A DNA stretch of 64,000 bases. It comes from Myxococcales bacterium. Its GTDB lineage: Bacteria; Myxococcota_A; Bradymonadia; UBA7976; UBA1532. The position numbers and the translations under genes were made by a program. Under the pieces are notes generated by a model that did no database searches, was not told the origin of the DNA, and saw only the letters and a list, made by a program, of their open reading frames with translations. This document shows, piece by piece, positions 38,860 through 47,808 of this stretch (the first letter of the stretch is position 1; each line of letters opens with the position of its first letter). The stretch covers positions 248,001-312,000 of the forward strand of contig JACKDN010000005.1 of NCBI GenBank assembly GCA_020633465.1. Direction: 5' to 3'.

Positions 38860-38928
38860 CACGCCGACCGATTGCAACCTCCTCTTCAACGTCGTTGTTC
38901 CAGATTCTCCAAAGGCGGGGGGGTCGCG

Positions 38929-40305
38929 CTACGTGGCCTGCAGCACCAACGAGTGCGCCACGGCCCCGCCGTCGGTGTCGAAGACGTGCAGCGCCGGCAC
39001 GGCCCCGCGGGGACATGATACGAGCCAGTCCGTGCGGGATGGTCGACCGAACAGGCCGGCGGCAGCGGCATCGTCGATAGAGGTGTTCGCCATCGCCACG
39101 AGCGTCTGACCCCACACGGTCGGCGCGCCGATCAGTCCCTCGAATGGTTGGGTGCGCGGCGAGAACGCCGGCACCAGCAGCAGACAGGGGCGCAGATCGG
39201 CGAGAGTCCGATGCAGGTCGGGCTCGAAGAAGTCGGCGCAGATCACGACCGCGAAGGTCAGCTCGCCAGCGCGGTGTAGCGTCAGCCGAGGGTGCCGATC
39301 GATGTCCTCGAGGCGATGTGTAGCGCCGTCGTCGAACCTGAACGTCCCGAACTTGTCGTGCACGACGCGGACGGTGGGCTGACCGAGCACGACGCACCGA
39401 TTGAGACGCCGCGACGCGCCGTTCGTGCCCACCTTTCGATGAACCGATCCCGCCGCCAGCAGCGCCAGTCGTCGTCCGGGCGCGGCCATCCAGATCTCGG
39501 TGGCCGCCAGCGTCTGATCGCACAGCGCCAGTTCGGGCAGCACGAGAACGTCGAGACCCTCCGCTTCCGCCCGGTCGAGCACGGCCGAGAGACGCCTCCA
39601 CTGGACGGCGCTGTCCGTGGGCCGCACCCCGAAGAAGAGCGGCGTCTCGTTCCGCTCGTAGGCATCCCAGGCGAAGTCGGCGAGCGTGTCGTTGAGCACG
39701 GCGACGCCGACGCGGTGCGCACGCCGCTCGAAGTCGGGCAACAGGTTCGGATCGTGGTGCTGGACGGCCACCTCCAGGGCACCACGTTGCCGGAAGAGGA
39801 GCAGGTGCCGCGTGCGATCGAAGGCGTCGTTGAGCCGATCGGGTGGTGAGTTCGGCGCGTCGAGGTTCCATGGCTTGGCCGGCGGCGCGATGCGCGCGGG
39901 GACCAGGTCGCCCGAAGTGAGCAGGCGCGCCGGCTGACCGCGCACCCGCACCGCCAGCCGGTGGGCCACCGATGCGCCGCGCGTTGCGTCGAGCGCCTCG
40001 ACCAGCGCCCGCTCGACCACGCAGTCGGGCACGATCGTGCGCTGAGCGAGCGCCGCGCTCAGCGCGCTCTGCAATGCGGTGAAGTCGTCTTCGCCGAGAT
40101 CCTCGTCGTCGAACGCGCCGTCCAGCGCCGACGCCAACTGCTCGACCAACTGCTGACGCACGCCATCCCACGGCATCGACCCGTACAGCGCCGACTTCAG
40201 GGCATCCTCGTCGCGCCGCCCGGCGAGCAACAGCGCGCGGAACAGGCCCGCCAACGAGTCCCCGCTCTGGGCCCGCAGGCCTGCGACCCATGGATCCACG
40301 TTCAT
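38929..40305 (-). CDS. Nitrilase-fold protein with helical N-terminal domain
   Basis: A 458-residue protein. Residues ~1-120 are helical and acidic. Residues ~175-458 have the carbon-nitrogen hydrolase fold with the complete Glu-Lys-Cys triad in context: Glu258 (VLVLPELAL), Lys318 (VHDKFGTF), Cys356 (VVICADFFEP). Enzymes of the family cut nitriles, amides or carbamoyl groups; the substrate here is unknown. The start 40305 has GAGGG directly against it, so the exact start is uncertain. Neighbours (caspase-like, NACHT, regulator genes) suggest an effector or second-messenger enzyme rather than a metabolic amidase. Confidence 0.78.
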   Translation of the reverse strand: MNVDPWVAGLRAQSGDSLAGLFRALLLAGRRDEDALKSALYGSMPWDGVRQQLVEQLASALDGAFDDEDLGEDDFTALQSALSAALAQRTIVPDCVVERALVEALDATRGASVAHRLAVRVRGQPARLLTSGDLVPARIAPPAKPWNLDAPNSPPDRLNDAFDRTRHLLLFRQRGALEVAVQHHDPNLLPDFERRAHRVGVAVLNDTLADFAWDAYERNETPLFFGVRPTDSAVQWRRLSAVLDRAEAEGLDVLVLPELALCDQTLAATEIWMAAPGRRLALLAAGSVHRKVGTNGASRRLNRCVVLGQPTVRVVHDKFGTFRFDDGATHRLEDIDRHPRLTLHRAGELTFAVVICADFFEPDLHRTLADLRPCLLLVPAFSPRTQPFEGLIGAPTVWGQTLVAMANTSIDDAAAAGLFGRPSRTDWLVSCPRGAVPALHVFDTDGGAVAHSLVLQAT

Positions 40306-40401
40306 CCCTCGATGCCCTCGCCCGGTTCGACGGCGCCGAGGATGCGCGACGGAGGTTCGCAAGGCAAGGCTCTGAACGGCGCCCGTCGGTGTGCCATGGG
40401 C

Positions 40402-40995
40402 TCAGTCGTCGTCGACGTGACGGAACCAGCGGTCGGCTACGCGGACGGTGAGGGGCGGATCGAAGACCGCGAGGCCGTGCAGCACCTCGTTGATCTGGGC
40501 CTGGTCCATCGCCCACTGCTCGGGCAGCAGCGCCTGGATATCGTCCACGCGCAGACCCTCGCCCCCCTCCTCCAGCACCGAGCGTTCGGGCAGCACCGAC
40601 AGCACGGCGCCCTCGTACCAGTCGACGTGGACGCCGCGCTTGCCCAGCGTGAAGAGGACCACGCCCAGGCTCACGACCTGGCTGGTGACGCCGACGTAGT
40701 TACCGCCGAAGGCGGCCAGGGCGCCGAGGATGGCGGCGCGCATGGCGCCGAACCCGTCGAGGTCCTTCTTGCGCAGCACGCGCCAGCCGCTGCCATCGAG
40801 CTTGCGGTAGACGCCGCGCTCGGTCTCCGGCTCGGGCGGCCGCTCGGTCTCGGGTAGGTGGGTGATCAGCCCGCGCAGCAGCAGCTCGCGCGCCGCCTCG
40901 GGCAGGTCGTCGCCGAGCGCGTCGCGCACCGGCCGCGCGAGGCCGTTGGCCGTCCCCTGCGCGACCACGTCCTCCGGGTCGATCACGTCGCTCAT
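40402..40995 (-). CDS. Hypothetical protein heading the nitrilase/regulator operon
   Basis: A 197-residue protein with no family I recognise. Residues ~1-80 are acidic and helical. A central mildly hydrophobic stretch (AILGALAAFGGNYVGVTSQVVSLGVVLFTLG) might be one or two membrane helices. The C-terminal ~70 residues (VLPERSVLEEGGEGLRVDDIQALLPEQWAMDQAQINEVLHGLAVF) are predicted helical, with a winged-helix-like pattern ending in a charged tail. GGAGG lies six bases before ATG 40995. It diverges from the caspase-kinase gene, 121 bp apart. Confidence 0.6.
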   Translation of the reverse strand: MSDVIDPEDVVAQGTANGLARPVRDALGDDLPEAARELLLRGLITHLPETERPPEPETERGVYRKLDGSGWRVLRKKDLDGFGAMRAAILGALAAFGGNYVGVTSQVVSLGVVLFTLGKRGVHVDWYEGAVLSVLPERSVLEEGGEGLRVDDIQALLPEQWAMDQAQINEVLHGLAVFDPPLTVRVADRWFRHVDDD

Positions 40996-41029
40996 GCGCT
41001 GCCTCCGTCGATGCCCGCGACCAGCCTGC

Positions 41030-41052
41030 GTTGACCGGCCGGCCCCGTCAAC
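41030..41052. promoter_or_regulatory. Inverted repeat in divergent promoter region
   Basis: GTTGAC (41030-41035) and GTCAAC (41047-41052) form an 11-nt-spaced inverted repeat between two divergent genes. The arms also give TTGAC-type -35 sequences on both strands, but neither is followed by a good -10. Confidence 0.3.
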
Positions 41053-41116
41053 CGGCAGGCCCACGTTGCCCGCGCGTCCGGCCTGCCGCACAATCGCCCG
41101 GCGGCGAGGAGGCAGG

Positions 41117-43423
41117 GTGCCAGCAGGCAGGCGACCAGACGGGCTGCGGGGCAAGGTGTGGCTCATCGGCCCCGCGGGGCCGGGCGTGGACGCGGACGTC
41201 GCCGCGCTGACCGCGTTCTTCGGCGCGCTGCCCGGGGGCTGGCGGCTGCCCGTCGAGCCCGTCCGCGTGAACGGGGGCGGGTGCACCGCCGACGCCGTCA
41301 GCGCCGCCCTGCGCGACATCCAAGGCTTCGACGGCCTGCGCATCGTCTGGGTCGGCGGGCACACGCGGCCCAACCGCTTCGGCGCGCCGGCCCTGCTGAC
41401 CGACGACGTCGACGCGCGCGACCGCACCAGCCTGTCGATGGTCGACCTGTGGCACGCCCTGGCCGAGAGCGCGGCCGACCGTCCGCTGATGGCCCTGGTC
41501 GACGTCTGCCAGGCCGCCGCGAACCCGCAGCTTCAGTCCCTGCCCCGGCACCTTGCCGCGTTCGCCGCGTGCCGCCGCGACCAGCCCGCGAAGGCCGATA
41601 CCCGCGGCGGCTGGTTCACGCAGGCCCTGGTCGCCGGGCTCACGGCCGGCCGGCGCACGCCAGCGGCGCTGATCGAAGGCATCGAGCACGCGTTGGCGCG
41701 GGACCACCAAGGCGCGCAGACGCCCTGGATGCACGTCGGCGCGGACATCGCGGAGCTGTGGCTAGCCCCCGACATCTGCCCGCGGGACGGCCGCCGCCTG
41801 CGCGCCGGCGACGTGCTGGGGCACCGCTACCGCCTGGACGAGCAGATCGGCAAGGGCGCCTTCTCGCGGGTGTGGGCCGCGCACGACTTCGAGACGGGCG
41901 CGCGCGTGGCGGTCAAGGTGCTGCACCAGAGCAAATCCGACAGCAAGGACCGACGCGACCGCTTCTTCAACGGCGCGGCGGCGATGGACCGACTGGATCA
42001 CCCCAGCATCGTCCGCATCGTCGACGCGCAGGGCGAGACCGGCGGCCATCACTACTTCGTGATGGAGCGCATCGAAGGCCCGGACCTGGAGCGGGCGGGC
42101 ACGACGCGTCGCTTCTCCGTGGACGAGGCCATCGAGATCGTCTGTACCGTTGGGCAGGCGCTCGCCTTCGCCCACCGCCACGGCCAGGTGCACCGCGACG
42201 TCAAGCCCTCGAACATCCTGCTCGCCGCCGACGGCCCGCGGCTGACGGACTTCGATCTCGTCCGCCTCGAAGACCAGGTGACCCGCTACAGCGAAGCGAT
42301 GGGCACCTTCATCTTCGCGCCCCCCGAGGCCCTCGAGTCGGGCCGGCGCGCCGACCGCCCGGCAGACGTCTTCGGCCTGGCGACGACGCTGGTGTTCCTG
42401 CTGTACGGCAAGCCGCTGCCCGCCCGCGCCTACCGTCGACCGGAGCGCTTCGTCCGCGACCTGGGCGCGCCCGACTGGCTGACCGAGCTGCTGCTCGAGG
42501 CCATCGAGGACGACCCGGCGCACCGGCCGACCCTCGACGCGCTGCTGGCGCGCCTGCGGCGCGGCGCTCGCCCCACAGGCGCTTCACCTCCGCTCAGACC
42601 GTCGGAGTCAGGCGTCGCCCCGAGCTTTGGAGCTTCATCGATCGAGCCAACGGAACCGATAGGCCCGACCGCCCCGGAGCCGGGCACAGTCGTCCGTCCC
42701 GCCACGGACAACCGCCCCGCCATGCGCTACATACCCGGCGGTACGCAGCGCATTGGCCCGCGGGAGGTCACGCTGTCGGCGCTTCTGATGGCCGAGACTC
42801 CGACAACCCAGGCGCAGTACGAGGCCATCGTCGGGTGGAACCCGTCGCACTTCACGGACGGCTGGGATGGCGTGCATCGACCGGTCGAGCGAGTGAGTTG
42901 GCAAGACGCCGTCTACTTCTGCAACACACTCTCGGAGCGCGAGGGCCTGACGACTGCGTACACCGATGACGGCGCTCTCGTGCCGGGCGCGGACGGCTAT
43001 CGGCTGCCCACCGAGGCGCAATGGGAGTACGCGTGCCGAGCCGGAACGCCGGTGGACTGGCCGTACTGGTCGGGCACAACCGAGGACGACCTCGCCCGAG
43101 TGGGCTGGTACGGCGGCAACAGCGAGGGCCGCACGCACGCCGTGGGTGAGAAGAAGCGGCCCAACCCCTGGGGCCTTCACGACATGCACGGCAACGTCGA
43201 TGAGTGGTGCCACGACTGGGGCGATGAGCTGCCGTATTCGCCGCAGGTGGACCCTATCGGTCCCCCCACCGGCCGCTTCCGCGTCCTCCGCGGCGGTTCG
43301 TTCCGCGATCCTGCCGACGTCGCGCGGTCGGGCCTCCGCGTCAGGGGGCATCCCGGCGTCCGTGACCTCAGGCTCGGCTTCCGGATCGCGTGCCCCGTCC
43401 CCCAGCGTGGACCTGGAACCTAG
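41117..43423 (+). CDS. Caspase-like protease / Ser-Thr kinase / FGE-like triple fusion
   Basis: A 768-residue cytosolic protein. Residues ~10-215 are a caspase-like (C14) domain with dyad His82 (VWVGGHT) and Cys131 (LVDVCQA). Residues ~235-480 are a Ser/Thr kinase: glycine loop IGKGAFSRVW, VAVK lysine, HRDVKPSN catalytic loop. The helix-C Glu position reads Gly (FFNGAAAM) and the usual DFG reads DFD. A Thr/Pro-rich linker follows, then an FGE/SUMF1-like C-type-lectin domain (~530-768: MRYIPGGTQRIG, RLPTEAQWEYACRAGTP, GNVDEWCHDW, LRGGSFRD, LGFRIA). The two copper-binding Cys of true FGE are absent, so binding rather than catalysis is likely. AGGAGG precedes the GTG. Confidence 0.85.
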   Translation: MPAGRRPDGLRGKVWLIGPAGPGVDADVAALTAFFGALPGGWRLPVEPVRVNGGGCTADAVSAALRDIQGFDGLRIVWVGGHTRPNRFGAPALLTDDVDARDRTSLSMVDLWHALAESAADRPLMALVDVCQAAANPQLQSLPRHLAAFAACRRDQPAKADTRGGWFTQALVAGLTAGRRTPAALIEGIEHALARDHQGAQTPWMHVGADIAELWLAPDICPRDGRRLRAGDVLGHRYRLDEQIGKGAFSRVWAAHDFETGARVAVKVLHQSKSDSKDRRDRFFNGAAAMDRLDHPSIVRIVDAQGETGGHHYFVMERIEGPDLERAGTTRRFSVDEAIEIVCTVGQALAFAHRHGQVHRDVKPSNILLAADGPRLTDFDLVRLEDQVTRYSEAMGTFIFAPPEALESGRRADRPADVFGLATTLVFLLYGKPLPARAYRRPERFVRDLGAPDWLTELLLEAIEDDPAHRPTLDALLARLRRGARPTGASPPLRPSESGVAPSFGASSIEPTEPIGPTAPEPGTVVRPATDNRPAMRYIPGGTQRIGPREVTLSALLMAETPTTQAQYEAIVGWNPSHFTDGWDGVHRPVERVSWQDAVYFCNTLSEREGLTTAYTDDGALVPGADGYRLPTEAQWEYACRAGTPVDWPYWSGTTEDDLARVGWYGGNSEGRTHAVGEKKRPNPWGLHDMHGNVDEWCHDWGDELPYSPQVDPIGPPTGRFRVLRGGSFRDPADVARSGLRVRGHPGVRDLRLGFRIACPVPQRGPGT

Positions 43424-43550
43424 GTCCTTGGGGACAAGGTCCGCCGGCGGAGTCGGCAGGCAGTTGACACTTTCTTCCCCTCGCCCGCCGTGGACCGGAA
43501 CCTGAGCGGCCACCGAGGGTCGAAGCGCGCATCCGCACGACGGGGGCGTC

Positions 43551-43646
43551 ATGGACCTCAGCATTCGAGAAGCAGCAACCCTGCTCGGCGTCAGCCCGCG
43601 TACGGTGCGCGACCGGCTCGGCGCCCTGGCCGGCCACAGCAGCTAG
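43551..43646 (+). pseudogene. Truncated excisionase-type HTH (31 residues)
   Basis: MDLSIREAATLLGVSPRTV and the following residues match the first helix-turn-helix of MerR/excisionase-type DNA-binding domains, where the sequence normally continues with a basic wing. Here a TAG ends it after 31 residues. A perfect TTGACA lies at 43464-43469 upstream. Its end overlaps the stop of the convergent caspase-NACHT gene. It is probably a remnant left by a rearrangement, less likely a tiny functional protein. Confidence 0.45.
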
Positions 43647-46600
43647 CCGACGCCGTGCGGATGCCAGTCGGTGGTTGGACCCACGACCCTGAAACCGATT
43701 TGGAGTGACACATCGGCGGGTATTAGCGCGGCGCGGAAGCCCGACTTGGAGACGGCCGCAGGGGCGACGAACGAACCGCCGCGCACCACGCGACCCCGGC
43801 CGGCCACAGGCCCGCTGGGGTCCTGCTGAGGTTCCCTCGGTAGTTCCGCCGCCCAGTCGCGGCACCACTCCCAGACGTTGCCGTGCATGTCGTGCATGCC
43901 CCAGGGGCTGGGCTTGTTCTTCTCACCGACTCGGTGCGTTCGACCGCCGCCGTTCTTCTCGTACCAAGCCACCGCAGCAAGGTCGGCCTCCGAGTGGCCC
44001 GACCAGTACGGCCAGTCCGGTGGGGTGCCGGCGCGACAAGCGTACTCCCACTGGGCGTCGGTCGGTAGGGCCGCTCCTGCCCAGCGGGCGAAGAGGAATG
44101 CATGCCACCACGACACCTGGTTGACCGGGTGGTGAGGCTCGTTTTCGTCGGGCGTCCAGAGGTTCGCCATAAACCAGTAGGGACGGTGGGTCGGATCGAA
44201 CGCCGCGTACTGCCGGTTGGTGACCGGGAAGGTCGCCAGCCGGAACGGCGCGGTCAGCTCGACGGGCAAGGTGCCCACCGGATCGCCCATCAGGAAGGTG
44301 CCGGCCGGGATGTCGCACCAGTCGATGTCGGGCACCGCGTCGCCCAGGTGCGTGCGCTCGACGAACGCGGCGCGGTCGGGCGTCCGGCCCAGGCCCTCGA
44401 GCGCATACCACACGAAGGCCAATCGCTCGGTAGTCACCAGGCCGTCGGGCCAGGCGTCGCGCTCGAGCAGGCGCATTAGCAGTTCGTCCGCGTCGCCCGG
44501 GCTCCAATGGCGCGCCAGCGTGAGCAGATGGTCGCCGTCCCAGTCCGGCAGGCCGCGCAGGCAGTCGAAGGCGGCCTCGGGATCGAGCCGGCGCGTGGCC
44601 AGCAGCGCGTCGAGGGCGAGCGACGGCGCAGCGGCACGCAGGCTCTCGATCCAGCGCAGGGGATCGCGGGCGCGGCCGCAGCCGAGCACCAGCACGTTGC
44701 CCCAGCGCTGGGCGTGGATCTTGTTGGCGTCGTCGTCGCCCTCACCGAAGCCCCGGCGCACGGTATCCGCCCGCGTGGCGTCGGCGTTCAGCGCGTCGGC
44801 CGCCAACAGCTCGCGCAGGGCGCGGTGCAGAAAGCGCCACTCGGCGTCGCGGCCGGCGGCGGGGGGCGAGGACGCCGGTGTCGCGCGCGACGGCGTCGAG
44901 GAAGGCGTCGGTGTCGGGCCAGGCGCCGAGCTCGAAGCCCGCGTTCAGCTTCGGGCGAACGCGCGCGTCGACGACGGCGTCGACCACCTGCTCGAGGGGC
45001 CAGTCCTCGCGCCCGGACGCGTGCAGCGTCAGGCTGGCCTGGGCCAACACCGCGCGGGCGAGGGTGGGCTCCTTGATGCCGTTGCGGTCGTCGGTCAGGC
45101 CGCGCCGCAGGAGGATCTCGACGGCCTCGTGGAACAGCCCGGCCTCGTCCAGGGGCAGCGCCTCGCCCGACGCGGCGGCCAGGCGCCCAATGAGCGTCAG
45201 CATCAGCGGGTTGCCGAGCAGGTCGTGCAGAGCGTGGCGCTCGCAGTGGGCGAGTACCGCGGCGGCGCGCTCGGCGCCGACGCGGGGCTCGAGCAGCTCG
45301 AGCTGGGCGGCGCGGGCCAGCGGTTGGACGTGCGCGCGCCGGAAGGAGGGGTCGAGCTGAGTGAACGCGACGTCTCGTCCGAGCACGACCAGCGCGGCGT
45401 CGGCGAGCTGAGCGGGCAACCCGCTGAGCCAGCTGTGGACGTCGGCGAGGTTGTCGGCGACCTCGTCCAGCCCGTCGAGGAACAGCCACAGTTCGCCCCG
45501 CGCGGCGGCGGACGCCAGCGCGGCGCGCATCGCCCGCTCGGTGGCCGGATCGGGGGCGCAGTCCAGGCCCGCGGCCGTCTGGCGCGCGCGGTCGACGGCG
45601 AAGTCGAGGGCGTCCCCGCCGGCGCGCGACCACGCGCTGAGCGGGACGTAGACGCACAGGGGCAGGGGCGCCTCGCCTTCGTCCGGCGCCGCGCCCGACT
45701 TGCGCACGAGCCAGCGCGCCAGCGTCGTCTTGCCCGCGCCCGGCGCCCCGGTGACGAACCAGCGCGGCGGGCCCGACGTGGTGTCGCGCAGCAGGCCCTC
45801 GAGCGTGTCGGGGCGGCGCTCGGCCAGCGCGCGCGTTTCCGGACCCGCGGCGTCGCAGTCGACCGCGACGTGCACGGCGACCCGCACGCGCTCCATCGCC
45901 TCGGGCGTGTCCTGCGGGCGGAAGGGCAGCAGGTCGCGGTGCAGGCGCGCCATCAGGTGGCGCCAGGCCTGGGCGCCGTCGATCGGGGCAGGGGCAGGGA
46001 CAGGGGCGCGCCGGGCGGGGGTGCCCGCGTTGAGGTTGGCGTTCAGGCGGGTCTTCCCCACCAATACGTCGGGCGTGTTCTTGGTCAGGTGTTGCGCCAG
46101 CTTGGCCGCCCCGAGCCGGTGCCGGAGGTCGTTCGGCGTGACTGCATCGGGCGACCGAAGCTGCGCGAGCAACCACTGCGTGAGCCAGCCGCCCTCGACG
46201 TCCGTCCCGCGGGTGACCTCACCCGGGTGCGTCGCGATGATGGCGACGAGGTTCGAATCCAGGGCCAGGCCGGCCGGCGGGCCGCCGTGACAGCAGTCGA
46301 CGATGGCGATGACCGGCGCCGAGCGGTCTTCGGCCAGAGCGTTCAGCTTGCGCCAGATGAAGCGAAAGCCGAGCGGTCGCTCGTGGACGGTCTGCGTCGC
46401 GAAGAAGGCGCCGCACTTGGGGTCGGCGGGATCCTCCAGTTGGCCGTGCCCACCCAGCCACACCCACAGCCAGCCGGTGGACCGCGCCATCGTCTGGAAC
46501 GCCTGCAGGATCAAGCCCGGCGAGACGCCGTCGCCATCACGCGGGGCCTCGGCCTTCACCCCCAGGCGCTGTGCGAACCAGTCCTTCAGATCGCGAACGT

Positions 46601-46697
46601 CGCGGTCGACCCCCGGCCCGGGGGCCGCCATCAGCCACGCCGCGTGCGGCTGCCCGTCACTCGTCTGCCCGTGCTGCATGGGGCCATGGTTGGGCAT
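43643..46697 (-). CDS. Caspase-like / NACHT NTPase / FGE-like protein, one homopolymer frameshift
   Basis: About 1017 residues when the frame is joined. The caspase-like domain has His84 (WLGGHG) and Cys136 (IVDCCHGG). The NACHT-type STAND NTPase has Walker A GAPGAGKTT (~residue 320), Walker B LFLDGLDE (~404) and a helical winged region. After a helical linker comes an FGE-like domain (IPAGTFLMGDP, ALPTDAQWEYACRAGTPPDW, GNVWEWCRDW, VRGGSFVAP, IGFRVV) lacking the catalytic Cys pair. The frame breaks at a run of six G (44861-44866): the upstream frame turns to Arg-rich nonsense, and the next frame continues WRFLHRALRELLAADALN. Removing one base repairs it. The ATG has GGAGG upstream, with short spacing. 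Confidence 0.82.
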
Positions 46698-47076
46698 GCC
46701 TCCGCGGCGGTCAACGCCGTCGTGGGCGCGGCGAGCGAACGACGGAGGCGACGCACGGATGCAGCACCTCTCCGACGGGGCGCGGCATCGAGTTGGTGCG
46801 GCAGTCAGGGAGGCGTCGGGCATGGGCTGGGTCACCCGCATCGGGCAACAACCCCACGCGATGGGGCACGCGGAGGACCGTCGCGAGAGGCGCGGTACCC
46901 GGTCGAGCGCCCAGCGCCGCGATCCTGTCAGTGCCCTGGACGGGACGCCGAGGTAGGCTCGGAGGGCGACCTGCTGCGCCGGGCGTACACGCGGTCGCGA
47001 CAGAGTCGGTGGACGAAACGACCGCCGCTCGACGCAGCGGCATCAATGGAGCGAACCGACGGGCACGAGGGCAGCG
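46698..47076. other. Divergent intergenic region, no gene seen
   Basis: 379 bp between the caspase-NACHT gene and the first membrane-protein copy. No convincing coding frame, terminator or known motif. It must hold the promoters of both genes; I could not pick a clear -35/-10 pair. Confidence 0.4.
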
Positions 47077-47772
47077 GTGAGCGAAGCGGCCAGTGGAGGT
47101 TCGGCAGAGGGCGTTCGGCGACCCCGCTGGGGGTGGGTGACGCTGTGGACGGTGCTGGCCGCCACCGCCTGCTCCGAAGCGATGCTCGATGCCGAGCGCA
47201 TGATCGAGACGCACCAGCCCGCGGGCGTCGGGTTCGGAGCGTCGGCGCTGGTCGGCGCGGCGCTGTGGATCGCGGCGTGCCGCGCCGCCGCCGGCGGTTG
47301 GCGCGCGGCCGTGCTGACCGTGGCGATCTTCCTGTCGCCCGGGGTGCTGTGGCGAGGGCTCGTGCCGCTGTACCCCGCCCTGCTGCAAGTCCGCTGCGCG
47401 CTGGGCTCGGGCAACGCCTGCGGATGGCTCGGCCACCGCGCCTGGGCCGAAGGCCGGCTGGGCGAGGCGCGCCAGTACCTCGAGCGCGCCTGCGCGGGTG
47501 AACCCGACGGCGCCACGGTCGCGTACGGCCCTGCGCCGTCCTGCTTCGCGTGGGTTGCGCTGGATCCGACCCGGACCGACGACGCGCGGCGGCGGATGGA
47601 GATGGCCGTGGAGGCGGACAGCGACCTGTGGGCGAGCGACACCGTGGACGCCATCGACCGCTGCTTCGCACGCCCGTCGGCCCGGTGCACCCCGGTCTGC
47701 GAGAAGTACGCTGTCCCTTGGGCCGCTCGCATCACCGTGCCGCTCTGGGAACGCTGTCCGACCGACGGCTGA
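47077..47772 (+). CDS. Cys-rich small membrane protein, copy A
   Basis: A 231-residue protein, first of four paralogues in this locus. An Arg-rich N-terminus leads to two or three hydrophobic helices (WVTLWTVLAATACSEAML, GASALVGAALWIAACRAAA, AAVLTVAIFLSPGVLW). Then comes a soluble ~130-residue domain with Sel1-like Cys spacing: CALGSGNACGWLGHRAWAEG and ARQYLERACAG, later CFARPSARCTPVCEKY. The start is GTG. It is the most diverged copy. The Rpn remnant that follows is in the same reading frame, separated by this gene's TGA. The function is unknown. Confidence 0.72.
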   Translation: MSEAASGGSAEGVRRPRWGWVTLWTVLAATACSEAMLDAERMIETHQPAGVGFGASALVGAALWIAACRAAAGGWRAAVLTVAIFLSPGVLWRGLVPLYPALLQVRCALGSGNACGWLGHRAWAEGRLGEARQYLERACAGEPDGATVAYGPAPSCFAWVALDPTRTDDARRRMEMAVEADSDLWASDTVDAIDRCFARPSARCTPVCEKYAVPWAARITVPLWERCPTDG

Positions 47773-47808
47773 GCGACCGGGGTCGGGGGGTCTTCGACCC
47801 GTCGAGCC

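Noticed and set aside
41030..41052. A strong operator for the divergent caspase/nitrilase promoters
   Set aside because: The inverted arms are only 6 bp and no good -10 follows; kept only as a low-confidence feature.
42700..46697. Genuine formylglycine-generating enzymes activating sulfatases
   Set aside because: The catalytic Cys pair is missing in both domains and no sulfatase gene is in the window.
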